A DNA stretch of 57,885 bases from Anaerolineales bacterium (GTDB lineage Bacteria; Chloroflexota; Anaerolineae; Anaerolineales; RBG-16-64-43). The notes beneath the pieces were generated by a model. It ran no database searches. It was not told where the DNA came from and saw only the letters and a program-made list of their open reading frames with translations. How positions within the stretch are numbered: the first letter of the stretch is position 1; each line of letters opens with the position of its first letter. This document shows positions 16,797 to 25,465 of this stretch, one piece after another. Made by a program: the position numbers and the translations under genes. The stretch covers positions 1 to 57,885 of the forward strand of contig JAFGCU010000004.1 in the NCBI GenBank assembly GCA_016932475.1, in the 5' to 3' direction.

Positions 16797-19121
16797 CTAC
16801 AGGGTCTCGGCTTCCAGCTCGTGCTTCGGCACCATCGTCCAAATTCCGCTCGGACAGGCGGCCGCGCAGAAGCCGCATCCGGTGCACAATTCCTCGTCCA
16901 CCGTGAAGGAAATCTCTCCGTTCTCCACGATCCGCCGGATGGCGCTCTGGCCGCAGACGGAAACGCAGATGGTGCAGTCGCGGCAGGTGCCGCATGAGAT
17001 GCATCGGTCGGCTTCGGCCAGCGGCTCGGAGGGCGGGTAGCCCGGCTGCGGGATGAAGTATTCCAGGTGCAGCCGCTCGCGCGGAATGGCTTCCTTGCGC
17101 GGCGGACGGAAGGGTTCGCCGGTGGCGTCGGCGTGCGCCGCCAGGGCGGCGGTCCGCCCGCTGCCGATCGCGTCGGCCAGCAGGCCGGGCTTGACCGCAT
17201 CCCCGGCCGCGTAAATTTTCGGATCGGCCGTCCGGCCTTCCCGGTCGGCGGCGAGGTAGGAATTCTTCACCCGCCCGAGATTCTCCGGCAGCCAGTCCAG
17301 CTCGGGGATTTCCCCGACCGCGACGATGACGGCGTCGGCGGGCAACGGCTCTCCGTTTTCGAAAGCCAGAATGCCGTCGCGATACTCGCGCACGTTAAGC
17401 GGCCAAAGGATGCGGGTCCCCAGCGCGAGCGCGGCGGCCCGTTCGCGGCTGGAGGAAGCCGGCGCGCGCACGTCGACCGCGGTAACTTTTCGCGCGCCCT
17501 CTTTCCATGCGATCGAACAGGCGTCCATTCCCACATCGCCGGCGCCGATCACGGCGACCTGCCTGCCGCGGAGGTCCATGGGGAGTGCGCCGGCATTGGC
17601 CGCGCGCAGGAATTCCAGCGCGGAGACGGTTTGTTCGTGGCCCGGGAAGGAAAGACAGCGCGGCTTGGTCGCTCCGGCGGCGACGATGACTCCATCGTGC
17701 CGGCGGCGGAGGTCTTCGAACAGCTCCCGGTCGATCCGGACGCCGGTGCGAACCTCGACCCCCAATCCCAGCAGGCGCTCGATCTCCCGGCGGACGATGT
17801 CCTTATCCAGCCGGTCATGCGGGATGGCCGAAAACATCTTTCCGCCGAGGCTGGAATCCCGTTCATACAGGGTGACCTTGTGCCCGCGCAGCCCAAGCTG
17901 CCAGGCGGCGGAAAGCCCGCCCGCTCCCGAACCGACGACCGCGAAGGATTTTCCCGTCGGCGAAGCCGGTTCCGGCGCGGGCAGATCCAGCGAGTATTCC
18001 CCGAGCGGGCCGGCGAGGACCGGAAAATCGATCGCCCCGCGGGTGCAGGCAGCCATGCACGGGTTGGGGCAGGCGACTCCGCAGACCGATCCGGGGAAGG
18101 GGCTGTACTCCAGCACCAGCTCGAGCGCCTCGCGGATCCTGCCCAGGCGCAGCAACCGGATGCGTTCCTGGGTCGGGATCCCGTTCGGGCAGGCGTACTC
18201 GCACGGCGCGGCGAAGACCGCGTTGTTCCACAACGGGACGGCGGCGCGGTATTTCCCGCGCGGAACGAGCGCGGTCACTTCGCCGGAATCTTCGAGCACG
18301 TCGCTGAAGATTCCGCCTTCCACCCATTGCGTGGTGTGGAATTCGGACAGCGCCCGCCGCGCTTTTGCGGTTTTCCGTTCCTTCGCGGTTTTGGGGACGA
18401 TCTTGCGCCACTCCGCGCGGACCATCAGCGCGCCCAGCAGATCCATATGCCCCGTGGCTTCCAGGAAGCGCGGCATGCCTTCGGAGAGAAACCCCCAATC
18501 CCCGTCGTCGAGCGCTTCCACGACTTTCACCTCGTTCGAGAGATCCTGGAGCGGGCCGCGCACGTACACCGTCCCGCCCACCATCCCGACGCAGGCGCGT
18601 TGCCCGAGGACCGAAGGCAGCGCTTCGCTTTCGTGACCGCACACGACCGCGATCCCGCCGCCCATGAACTCGAAGGGGAACGAGCCGGTATGCTTGAGGA
18701 TCCAGAGTTGGGGCGCGGCAAAGGCCGGATCGTGCTTCATCAGCGACCCGGTCCGCGCGCCGGCCCGCCCGCCGATGTAGATCACCCCGTCGGCGGCGCA
18801 ATGGCCGGTGGTGTCGCCCCCGTCGCCGCGCACGACGATCCGCGCGCCGGCGTTGAGCCAGCCCACGTCGGCCGGCGCCGGGCCTTCCACCACAATCTCG
18901 GTTCCCGGCATGCCCATCGAACCCGCGCGCTGGCCGGGGTTTGTCACCGTGAAATGCAGCTGCCGCCCGAGCGTATCCCACAGCGGGCCGCCGATATCGT
19001 GCTGGCCGGCCGCGTCGATGACGAAGTCGGTTTCGCCCTCCGCCATGGCGGCATAAATCCGCTGCAGGAGGTCCTGGGTGGAGGAGCGTTGATTATCGGA
19101 GAAAGTCGATAAGTGGAGCAT
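16797..19121 (-). CDS. Glutamate synthase GXGXG domain fused to GltD-like FAD/NAD(P) and ferredoxin domains
   Basis: 774 residues. About 1-240 is the GXGXG beta-helix found at the C terminus of GltB (repeated glycine turns, GDGGDTTGH, VYIGGRAGARTGSL). About 290-370 carries the Cys-rich GltD N-terminal Fe-S region (CEYACPNGIPTQERI, CGVACPNPCMAAC). About 390-680 has two dinucleotide folds (VGSGAGGLSAA, VIGAGDVGMDA) of the GltD/DPD oxidoreductase. The C-terminal ~80 residues add two [4Fe-4S] motifs (CISCGTCRDC.., CTGCGFCAAAC). It would feed electrons to the FMN subunit that makes glutamate from glutamine and 2-oxoglutarate. This joins a small-subunit function to one piece of a split large subunit. 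It is last of the three-gene set. Confidence 0.88.
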   Translation of the reverse strand: MLHLSTFSDNQRSSTQDLLQRIYAAMAEGETDFVIDAAGQHDIGGPLWDTLGRQLHFTVTNPGQRAGSMGMPGTEIVVEGPAPADVGWLNAGARIVVRGDGGDTTGHCAADGVIYIGGRAGARTGSLMKHDPAFAAPQLWILKHTGSFPFEFMGGGIAVVCGHESEALPSVLGQRACVGMVGGTVYVRGPLQDLSNEVKVVEALDDGDWGFLSEGMPRFLEATGHMDLLGALMVRAEWRKIVPKTAKERKTAKARRALSEFHTTQWVEGGIFSDVLEDSGEVTALVPRGKYRAAVPLWNNAVFAAPCEYACPNGIPTQERIRLLRLGRIREALELVLEYSPFPGSVCGVACPNPCMAACTRGAIDFPVLAGPLGEYSLDLPAPEPASPTGKSFAVVGSGAGGLSAAWQLGLRGHKVTLYERDSSLGGKMFSAIPHDRLDKDIVRREIERLLGLGVEVRTGVRIDRELFEDLRRRHDGVIVAAGATKPRCLSFPGHEQTVSALEFLRAANAGALPMDLRGRQVAVIGAGDVGMDACSIAWKEGARKVTAVDVRAPASSSRERAAALALGTRILWPLNVREYRDGILAFENGEPLPADAVIVAVGEIPELDWLPENLGRVKNSYLAADREGRTADPKIYAAGDAVKPGLLADAIGSGRTAALAAHADATGEPFRPPRKEAIPRERLHLEYFIPQPGYPPSEPLAEADRCISCGTCRDCTICVSVCGQSAIRRIVENGEISFTVDEELCTGCGFCAAACPSGIWTMVPKHELEAETL

Positions 19122-19134
19122 GAAATTTCCTTCC

Positions 19135-19249
19135 TGACCTTACCTCCTCTCCCCCGTCCCCTCCCCTCCTTCCCTTAAGGGAAGGAGGGGAGGGGTGCCT
19201 GAGTCCCGGAGTTCTTCCGGGACGAAGGTGGGGTGGGGAGGTTAGGTCA
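19135..19249. repeat. GC-rich palindromic repeat with CCTNACC / GGTTAGG ends
   Basis: Ends TGACCTTACCTCC and GGAGGTTAGGTCA are inverted copies. Inside lies a perfect 38-bp palindrome (19158-19195, centre CCCTT/AAGGG, arms of CCTCCCC). It fills the space between two glutamate synthase genes and overlaps the stop of the second. Related elements are at 53481-53594 and 54912-55018. Confidence 0.75.
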
Positions 19250-21010
19250 GCACGCGTATGCGATCTGCAGCCGGTCGGCGACCACCTTGTCCATCGAGAT
19301 CAGCGCATCGCTGCGCCCGATGGGCAGGCTTGAATTTCCGATCGGCGCCATGAGCTTCTTGAATTCCTGGTCGGTCGCCAGGAAATAATCGACGATGTTC
19401 TGCGCCGCCGCGTCGACATCCAGGCGCGCCACCAGCGCCGGATCCTGGGTGCAGATCCCCACCGGGCACTGGCCGGTGTTGCAGGCGTTGCAGCGCCCCT
19501 TCTCGTCGCCGACGCACCCGGCCGCCTGCAGGAAGATCTTGGCCGCGAAAACGCCGTTCGCGCCGAGGCAGATGGCTTTGAAGGCATCCGCCGCCAAGTT
19601 GCCAGACTGGCCGAAGCCGCCCCCCGCGAAAATCGGGATCTGCCCCTGCAGTCCCTGGGCGGCCGCGTCCAGATAACAGTCCCGCAGTTTGGACAGCACC
19701 GGGTGCCCGGAGTGATCCAGGCTCACTTCGTGCGCGGCGCCGGTCCCGCCCTGGATCCCGTCCAGGAAGAATCCGCCGACGATTGTGTACGGATCGCGGA
19801 CTAGGTTGTTGAATACCGAGACCGAGGTCGAGGATGCCGCGACTTTAATCGCCACCGGAACCCGGAACCGGAACGCGGCGTTCATGCTCAGGAACATTTT
19901 CTGGACGCTCTCCTCGATGCTGTACAACCCCTGATGATTGGGCGGGCTCAGGAGGTCGGCGCGCGGCACGCCGCGGATCGCCTGGATGTGGGGCGCCACC
20001 TTCGCCGCCGGAAGCAATCCGCCGTCCCCGGGCTTGGCGCCCTGGCCGATCTTGATCAGGATCGCGGCCGGGTCAGCCGTCATCTTCGGCATCGCCTTGA
20101 TGATCCGGTTCCAGCCGAAATGCCCGGAGGCGATCTGCAGGATCATGTATTGAAGATATTTCGAGGTGAGCAGTTTCACCGGCAAGCCGCCTTCGCCGGA
20201 GCACATCCGCACCGGGAGGCCGCATTCCTCATTGAGGTATGCCGTGGCCAGCGCCAGCGCCTCCCACATCCGCCAGGAGAGCGCGCCGATCGACATGTCC
20301 CCGATCAGGATCGGGTAGATCCAGCGCACGGGCGGCACCCGGCCGGCCGGCACGAGTTTTCCGTTTTCCACCTTTAGCGGAAGCTGGTCGGCGGGCAGGC
20401 TCCGGCCGAGCGGGGCCAGAAGTTCGAAGGTGTGCCGGGCGGCGTCGAGGGAGGGGTCCGTCATCTGGCTGATCCGCCCGACCTTGATCGAATCCAGCAC
20501 GCGCCCGGGGATCAGGTGCGCGCGCCCGCCGCGTTTGATCGGGGCTCCGCCCCGGCGCGCCACGACCGCGAACCGGTTGTGCAGGTTCGCGACCGGGCGG
20601 ATCGAACCGGTCGGGCACACCTTCTCGCACATCCCGCAGCCGCGGCAGGCCTGAGCCGGGTCGTTCGATTGCCGGATGGCGAGGATGACCTCGGTTGTAT
20701 CCAGCGGGACGGGAACGCGGCCGGCCGAGACGGTATGCCCGCGGCGTTGCAGGCGGGGCTGCAAGGACCCGAACGTGCAGGTGGCGACGCAGGCGCCGCA
20801 GCGGATGCAGGTGTCGGGATTCCATTTGATCTTCCAAGGCTGGTCGACGGCATGCGCGTCACGCACAAACACCGGCGCCGCAAGCGGAACGCGGGTCCCC
20901 GTCACCGGCTTGGCGCTGTCGCCGCCGAGCAGCCGCGCTCCGGCGGGTTTGCGCCCGAGGAATTCGGATCCCCGCCGCTGGTCCACCTCCCAATCGGTCA
21001 TTGCCGCCAT
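19247..21010 (-). CDS. Glutamate synthase FMN-binding central subunit with N-terminal ferredoxin domain
   Basis: 587 residues, archaeal-type GltB2 architecture. About 65-155 carries two [4Fe-4S] motifs (CIRCGACVATC, CRGCGMCEKVCPTGS). About 210-560 is the FMN-binding alpha/beta barrel of glutamate synthase: MCSGEGGLPVK, KIGQGAKPGDGGLLP, GGFFLDGIQGGTGAA and the late Cys cluster CNACNTGQCPVGICTQDP near 510-530 that holds the [3Fe-4S] centre in the family. This subunit combines ammonia with 2-oxoglutarate. The gene overlaps the amidotransferase gene upstream by 13 bases, so the two are coupled. ATG 21010 is used; 21001 is an alternative. Confidence 0.9.
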   Translation of the reverse strand: MAAMTDWEVDQRRGSEFLGRKPAGARLLGGDSAKPVTGTRVPLAAPVFVRDAHAVDQPWKIKWNPDTCIRCGACVATCTFGSLQPRLQRRGHTVSAGRVPVPLDTTEVILAIRQSNDPAQACRGCGMCEKVCPTGSIRPVANLHNRFAVVARRGGAPIKRGGRAHLIPGRVLDSIKVGRISQMTDPSLDAARHTFELLAPLGRSLPADQLPLKVENGKLVPAGRVPPVRWIYPILIGDMSIGALSWRMWEALALATAYLNEECGLPVRMCSGEGGLPVKLLTSKYLQYMILQIASGHFGWNRIIKAMPKMTADPAAILIKIGQGAKPGDGGLLPAAKVAPHIQAIRGVPRADLLSPPNHQGLYSIEESVQKMFLSMNAAFRFRVPVAIKVAASSTSVSVFNNLVRDPYTIVGGFFLDGIQGGTGAAHEVSLDHSGHPVLSKLRDCYLDAAAQGLQGQIPIFAGGGFGQSGNLAADAFKAICLGANGVFAAKIFLQAAGCVGDEKGRCNACNTGQCPVGICTQDPALVARLDVDAAAQNIVDYFLATDQEFKKLMAPIGNSSLPIGRSDALISMDKVVADRLQIAYAC

Positions 21011-22104
21011 CGCTGCACCTCCAGGTCCTCACTCACCATTACCAATTCCCGTTCGCCGGGGTAAATGTCCTCGTCGCTGTTGCGGGCCGGGAGGATCCGG
21101 TTGAGCCCGCACACCTCCGACGCCGCCACGACCATCCCCCCGTCCCTGCCGATCACCATCGGGCGCAGTTTTTTTGCGTCGCAGGCGATTCCCATCCGCC
21201 CGTCGGGGAGGATGAAGACCACCGTGTTCGGCCCGTTGATCTCCAGATTCTGGCAGGACTGGCGGATTTCATACAGGACCGGGGAGTCGGGGCGGAGCGC
21301 CATCTCTTCGAAGGGGAGGGGGGTGATCACGTGCTTGTAATACTCCACCGGCCAGCCGAGGGTCTCCACCACGTAATGCAGCGTGTAGAGAAAGCACTGG
21401 GTGTCGGATTCAAATCCGATATACGCCGTGCTCAGGGTCTGCTGGAAATCCCGGTTCTTCTGGAAGAAAGTGTTCTCGCCGTTGCCCATCAGGGTGTACC
21501 CCTCGAGGAAGAACGGATGGGCGGCGTAGCGGACGATCTGGTAGTTGGTGTTCTGCCGGCATTGGGCGCTGATCACCCGCGCCCGCAGCGGATGGTCTTC
21601 GTGCCACAGGCCGAATGCGGAACCGATGTCGCGCGGATCGCCGATCTCCTTGAGGGTGAGCACATCCGGCCAGAAGGAATAGACGTAGCCTTCCCCTCCT
21701 TCGGCCAGCAGGTGCCGCAGGGAAAGCTGGGTCTCCACCAGCAATTTCTTCTGCTCGTCGATCGGCCGGTTGCGGTACTCGTCCGGATACCGGTAGTTGC
21801 GGAAGACATACAGCGGCATGCGCTGGATGTCCAGCCCGGAGGAAGGATCCACCTCGGGCTGCCAGTCGAACTCCAGCCCGAAGCCCAGCCGGGTCATCAT
21901 CCGCTCGGCTCGTTCCAGCCCGGCCGGAGTGCAGGCCATCGAAAGCAGGGGATGCATCTTGTGCGCGGCGAACGCGCCGTCCAGATCCTGCATCACCATC
22001 GCGAAGCCGGAATTGTCGTGGCCCTTCTGCATGGCGGCCATCATTCGCAGGATGGGCGCGGGCGGGATCGGTTCTTTGGATTTGATTGCGGCAATACGGC
22101 ACAT
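20998..22104 (-). CDS. Glutamate synthase glutamine-amidotransferase subunit (class II)
   Basis: 368 residues. It begins Met-Cys, and Cys2 would be the N-terminal nucleophile of class II (Ntn) amidotransferases after Met removal. GHDNSGFAMVM matches the conserved glutamine-binding region of GltB1/GlxB-like proteins. A later segment GNGENTFFQKNRDF and a DTQCFLY motif fit the same domain. It would hydrolyse glutamine and pass ammonia to the FMN subunit encoded just downstream (13-base overlap). This is the first gene of the three-gene operon. The 330-base region before it is shared with divergently transcribed amt. Confidence 0.88.
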   Translation of the reverse strand: MCRIAAIKSKEPIPPAPILRMMAAMQKGHDNSGFAMVMQDLDGAFAAHKMHPLLSMACTPAGLERAERMMTRLGFGLEFDWQPEVDPSSGLDIQRMPLYVFRNYRYPDEYRNRPIDEQKKLLVETQLSLRHLLAEGGEGYVYSFWPDVLTLKEIGDPRDIGSAFGLWHEDHPLRARVISAQCRQNTNYQIVRYAAHPFFLEGYTLMGNGENTFFQKNRDFQQTLSTAYIGFESDTQCFLYTLHYVVETLGWPVEYYKHVITPLPFEEMALRPDSPVLYEIRQSCQNLEINGPNTVVFILPDGRMGIACDAKKLRPMVIGRDGGMVVAASEVCGLNRILPARNSDEDIYPGERELVMVSEDLEVQRWRQ

Positions 22105-22384
22105 GCTTCTATCCGCCTTTCGGACGAACCATTCGATCGGCTTGTTTTTCCTTGGTTTTCAAGCTTAAGTCTAGGCCCGGACGGGCAAATCGTCGTCCTG
22201 ATAGCAGGCCATTTCGCCTCTTAACCCGTTTGGGGGGGAAGCCGCGGGAGGCGGGAGCGGACCTGTTATGGAATACGGCGCAACATTCCGGGGGAGAGTA
22301 AAAAAACACCCAAATGGGGAATTGCCCGCCGGGCCGGTCTGCGCGAATATAAAGCAAATCAAATCGCTGTCTTGGCCGCGAAGC

Positions 22385-22421
22385 CCCCGGAGAAAGCCCG
22401 CCTCTCCGGGGATTTTTGTTT
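22385..22421 (+). terminator. Terminator hairpin directly before amt (probable attenuator)
   Basis: CCCCGGAGA (22385-22393), 9-base loop, TCTCCGGGG (22403-22411), then ATTTTTGTTT, immediately followed by the ribosome binding site AAGGAGAGA and ATG at 22435. No plus-strand gene lies upstream, since both neighbours to the left read leftward, so the hairpin has no transcript of another gene to end. It most likely controls read-through into amt-PII. Confidence 0.78.
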
Positions 22422-22434
22422 AAGGAGAGAACCG

Positions 22435-23658
22435 ATGCCTGAAATCAACACCGGAGACACCGCTTGGGTCCTCATCTCCGCCGCGCTTGTGCTGGTCATG
22501 ACTCCGGCGCTCGCATTTTTCTACGGCGGTATGGTTCGGCGCAAGAACGCGCTCTCCACGCTCAACCTCAGTTTCGTCACGATCGCGCTGATCAGCCTGC
22601 AGTGGGTGCTGTTCGGCTACTCGCTTGCCTTCGGCGAGGGCGGCGGGGCGTTCCTGGGCGGCCTTTCGTACCTCGGATTGAACGGGGTGGGAGATGCGCC
22701 GAACGCCGATTACGCCGCGACCATTCCGCACTCGGCCTTCATGGCGTTCCAGATGATGTTCGCCATCATCACCCCGGCGCTCATCACGGGAGCGTTCGTG
22801 GAGCGGATCAAGTTCAAAACGTACATCCTGTTCACGCTGATCTGGGCGACCCTGGTGTACGACCCGGTCGCGCATTGGGTGTGGGGCACGGGGGGAATCC
22901 TGCGCTCGTGGGGCGCGCTGGATTTCGCCGGCGGGAATGTGGTCCACATCCTGGCCGGGTTTTCCGCGCTGGCGTTCGCGCTGGTGATCGGCGCGCGCAA
23001 GGGGTTCGGCAACGCGCCGATGGAGCCGCACAACATCCCGTTTACGGTTCTCGGAGCGGGCCTGCTGTGGATGGGCTGGTTCGGGTTCAACGGCGGCAGC
23101 GCCCTGGGTGCCAACGGCCTGGCGGTGAACGCGCTGGTGACGACAAACACGGCGGCGGCCGCGGCGGCCCTCAGCTGGATGTTGATCACCTGGCGCCAGC
23201 GCAAACCCAGCGTCCTGGGGACCGTGACCGGCGCGGTGGTCGGCCTGGTCGCGATCACGCCGGCCGCGGGATACGTCACCCCGCTGGCGGCGATTGCGAT
23301 CGGGGCGCTGGCTTCGCCGATCAGCCTGCTGGCGATCAAAGCCCGCCAGAAGATGGGCCTGGATGAATCGCTCGACGTCTGGGCCTGCCACGGAATCGGC
23401 GGAACCTGGGGCGCGCTCGCCGTCGGCCTGTTCGCCTCAAAGGCGGTCAACTCCGCCGGGGCGGACGGTTTGTTCTACGGGAACCCGTCGCAGTTCCTGA
23501 TCCAGGCCGCGGCCGCGGCGGTGTCGATCCTGTTTGCTTTCGGGATGACGTACCTCTTGGCCCGCGTCCTCAAGGCGGCGGTCGGCTTGCGGGTGACGCA
23601 CGACGAAGAGGAAGTCGGGTTGGATATCAGCGAGCACGGTGAGCCGGCCTACGCTTAG
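22435..23658 (+). CDS. amt: Ammonium transporter
   Basis: 407 residues, eleven hydrophobic segments as expected for the Amt/MEP/Rh family. Family landmarks: FYGGMVRRKN after the first helix, DPVAHWVWG with the His-containing pore region, ALVIGARKGFG, GLLWMGWFGFNGGSALGA, and DVWACHGIGGTWGALAVGLF with the twin-His partner. The start at 22435 has AAGGAGAGA in front. The product conducts NH3/NH4+ across the inner membrane as a trimer. A PII gene follows 25 bases later, the classic amtB-glnK pairing. Expression is probably set by the leader terminator and the ANTAR system 6 kb away. Confidence 0.95.
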   Translation: MPEINTGDTAWVLISAALVLVMTPALAFFYGGMVRRKNALSTLNLSFVTIALISLQWVLFGYSLAFGEGGGAFLGGLSYLGLNGVGDAPNADYAATIPHSAFMAFQMMFAIITPALITGAFVERIKFKTYILFTLIWATLVYDPVAHWVWGTGGILRSWGALDFAGGNVVHILAGFSALAFALVIGARKGFGNAPMEPHNIPFTVLGAGLLWMGWFGFNGGSALGANGLAVNALVTTNTAAAAAALSWMLITWRQRKPSVLGTVTGAVVGLVAITPAAGYVTPLAAIAIGALASPISLLAIKARQKMGLDESLDVWACHGIGGTWGALAVGLFASKAVNSAGADGLFYGNPSQFLIQAAAAAVSILFAFGMTYLLARVLKAAVGLRVTHDEEEVGLDISEHGEPAYA

Positions 23659-23683
23659 CGCGCGGGCCAAAGGAGAAATCAGC

Positions 23684-24130
23684 ATGACCAAGAAAATCGA
23701 AGCCATCATCCGGACCGAGAAGCTGAACGACGTCAAGGAAGCGCTCCATGCGATCGGAATCATCGGCATGAACGTGATCGAGATCCGCGGCCATGGCCGG
23801 CAGGGGGGCATCAAGCTCAACGGGCGCAACGGAAATTACAAAGTGGATCTCCTCCCGCGGATCCAGATGAACATCGTCCTGAGCGACCACAACGTCGAAA
23901 AAACCGTGGAAACGATCCGCCGGTCGGCGGCGACGGGCAAGATCGGCGACGGATTGATCTTCATCTACCCGGTGGATAATGTGATCCGCATCCGGACCGG
24001 CGAACGCAATTGCGAAGCGCTCCATTACCCGGACGACATCGACGAGAAGCGGGATGTTCAGGGGGAATCGATCGGGGTGAAAATGGCGGCGGAACCGCTC
24101 ATGAACGATATTCTGGCTTTCACGGAATAG
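23684..24130 (+). CDS. glnK: PII-family regulator with altered T-loop and C-terminal extension
   Basis: 148 residues; usual PII length is about 112. The core is clear: KKIEAIIRTEKLNDVKEAL, GHGRQGG (Q39 equivalent kept), VDLLPR, TGKIGDGLIFIYPV and the ATP-binding VIRIRTGER. In the T-loop the position of Tyr51, uridylylated in enteric PII, is Gly (KLNGRNGNYKV), so control by uridylylation is not possible there. About 35 extra residues follow the normal end, with an acidic then mixed composition. RBS AGGAGA precedes ATG 23684. Paired with amt, it should bind ATP/ADP and 2-oxoglutarate and gate the transporter. A terminator at 24393-24423 closes the operon. Confidence 0.88.
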   Translation: MTKKIEAIIRTEKLNDVKEALHAIGIIGMNVIEIRGHGRQGGIKLNGRNGNYKVDLLPRIQMNIVLSDHNVEKTVETIRRSAATGKIGDGLIFIYPVDNVIRIRTGERNCEALHYPDDIDEKRDVQGESIGVKMAAEPLMNDILAFTE

Positions 24131-24138
24131 ACGCGCGC

Positions 24139-24200
24139 TTCCTCATCCCCCGCTCCCTTGTCCTGCTATATGCCAGGCGAAGGGGGCGGGGGATGAGGCG
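24139..24200. repeat. Palindromic spacer repeat
   Basis: CCTCATCCCCCGCTCCCTTG pairs with AAGGGGGCGGGGGATGAGG around a TATATGCCAGGCG centre. A close relative with a GGCATAGGCCAGGCG centre is at 47617-47676. Confidence 0.65.
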
Positions 24201-24392
24201 CCTTCCGCAAAACCGTTCCTGTCCACGGAGTTCACGGAGGGTCACGGATTTATTTTCCGGATTTTCTTCGCGCCTATCTGCGTTCTCCGTGGATGGTAAA
24301 GCACAGATCCGGGCGGGGGAGAATTGGGATTTGCGGATCGTGCACAATAAAAAATGAACCGGTAACGGCACGCCTTCCAGATGCGGTATATC

Positions 24393-24423
24393 AACGCCGC
24401 CGCCTTTGGCGGCGTTTTTTTTT
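24393..24423 (+). terminator. Intrinsic terminator of amt-PII operon
   Basis: AACGCCGCC-GCCTTT-GGCGGCGTT followed by at least seven T. It lies between the PII stop and the convergent kinase gene. Confidence 0.85.
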
Positions 24424-24476
24424 GTGATAATCGTGTCTTGTAAGGTCGATCTTGATCGCCGTAAGAAATCCCCCGT

Positions 24477-25454
24477 TTATTTCCCGAACCGGACCCACTG
24501 CAGGACAAGCCCCGCCAAAGCCAGGAGGAGCAGGATCCCGATGCTGACCGCCAGCGCCACCAGCAGCTGGTTCCGCAGATAAGGATCGGCCGGCATTTTC
24601 CCGCCGGCGGTTTCCAGAATGGCCAGGTCGACTGTTTCCGGGTGATCGAGCGCATGCAGGAATGCGCGGATATCCACGAAGCGGTCGGCTGGTTTTTTCT
24701 GAAGGCAGCGGACGATGACCGCGGTCAGGAATTCGGAAACGGCCGGCCGTTCCCTGTCCAGCCGGGGAATCGGGCGGAAGACGTGCTGGCCCATCACCGC
24801 CGCCGGGCTGTCGCCTTCAAAAGGGGGGTGCCCCGCAAGCATCTCGTGAAAAATAATCCCGATCGCGTAGAGGTCGGTCCGCGGATCGCCGCGCTGTCCG
24901 TCCACCTGCTCGGGCGCCATGTATTCGGGCGTGCCGGCGATCGAGGAGAGTTTCGGGTATGTGATCCGGCGCCCCTTGCGGGTGAAGGCCAGGCCGAAAT
25001 CCAGGATTACCGGCTGGCCGGCGGCCGTTACGAGGATATTTTCCGGCTTCAGATCCCGGTGGATGACGCCGTGTTCGTGGCAGTAGGCGATGCCGTCGGC
25101 GATTTTTCGTACCAGCTCCTGCGCGCGCTGCGGGTGCAGGGGCGCTTCGGAGTCGATCAGCTCGCGCAAAGAGCGGCCTTCGACGTATTCCGCCACCAGG
25201 TAGGGAGCGCGCTCAAAGGTTCCCGACCCGAGACCGCGCTGGATCGTCGGATGGTCGAGGGTTTGGGTTATTTCCAGTTCGCGTTGGAAGCGCTCGAATT
25301 GGACCGGGTCGCCCCAGCCCGAGGAATCCGGGATCTTCAACACCACGTCCCGCCGCGCGGCGGGCTCGAACGCGCGGTAAATGTCGCTCATCCCGCCGCG
25401 CGCGATGTGCGCCCGTATCTCATATCCGTCGAATCGGTCTCCCGGTTTTAACAT
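24477..25454 (-). CDS. Ser/Thr protein kinase, single C-terminal membrane helix
   Basis: 325 residues. Kinase domain about 11-270 with glycine loop ARGGMSD (18-24), Lys40 (VVLKIP), catalytic HRDLKPEN near 134-141, DFG (VILDFGLA) and TPEYMAPEQ in the activation segment, so it appears catalytically complete. One hydrophobic helix (LLVALAVSIGILLLLALAGL) near the end leaves about eight residues outside. Like the kinase at 1.2-2.5 kb, it lacks an extracellular sensor. It follows a PP2C gene by 11 bases, forming a kinase/phosphatase pair that probably acts on the same substrates; no FHA protein is adjacent. Confidence 0.92.
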   Translation of the reverse strand: MLKPGDRFDGYEIRAHIARGGMSDIYRAFEPAARRDVVLKIPDSSGWGDPVQFERFQRELEITQTLDHPTIQRGLGSGTFERAPYLVAEYVEGRSLRELIDSEAPLHPQRAQELVRKIADGIAYCHEHGVIHRDLKPENILVTAAGQPVILDFGLAFTRKGRRITYPKLSSIAGTPEYMAPEQVDGQRGDPRTDLYAIGIIFHEMLAGHPPFEGDSPAAVMGQHVFRPIPRLDRERPAVSEFLTAVIVRCLQKKPADRFVDIRAFLHALDHPETVDLAILETAGGKMPADPYLRNQLLVALAVSIGILLLLALAGLVLQWVRFGK

Positions 25455-25465
25455 GGTGATTCGGA

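Noticed and set aside
17067-19112. 681-codon open frame on the plus strand opposite the GXGXG/GltD fusion
   Set aside because: Mirror frame of a strongly biased gene; no motif, while the minus strand has Fe-S and dinucleotide motifs.
22105-22384. Canonical ANTAR tandem-hairpin target in the amt leader
   Set aside because: Several small hairpins can be drawn, but none has the hexaloop with A at position 1 and G at position 4 twice in a row.
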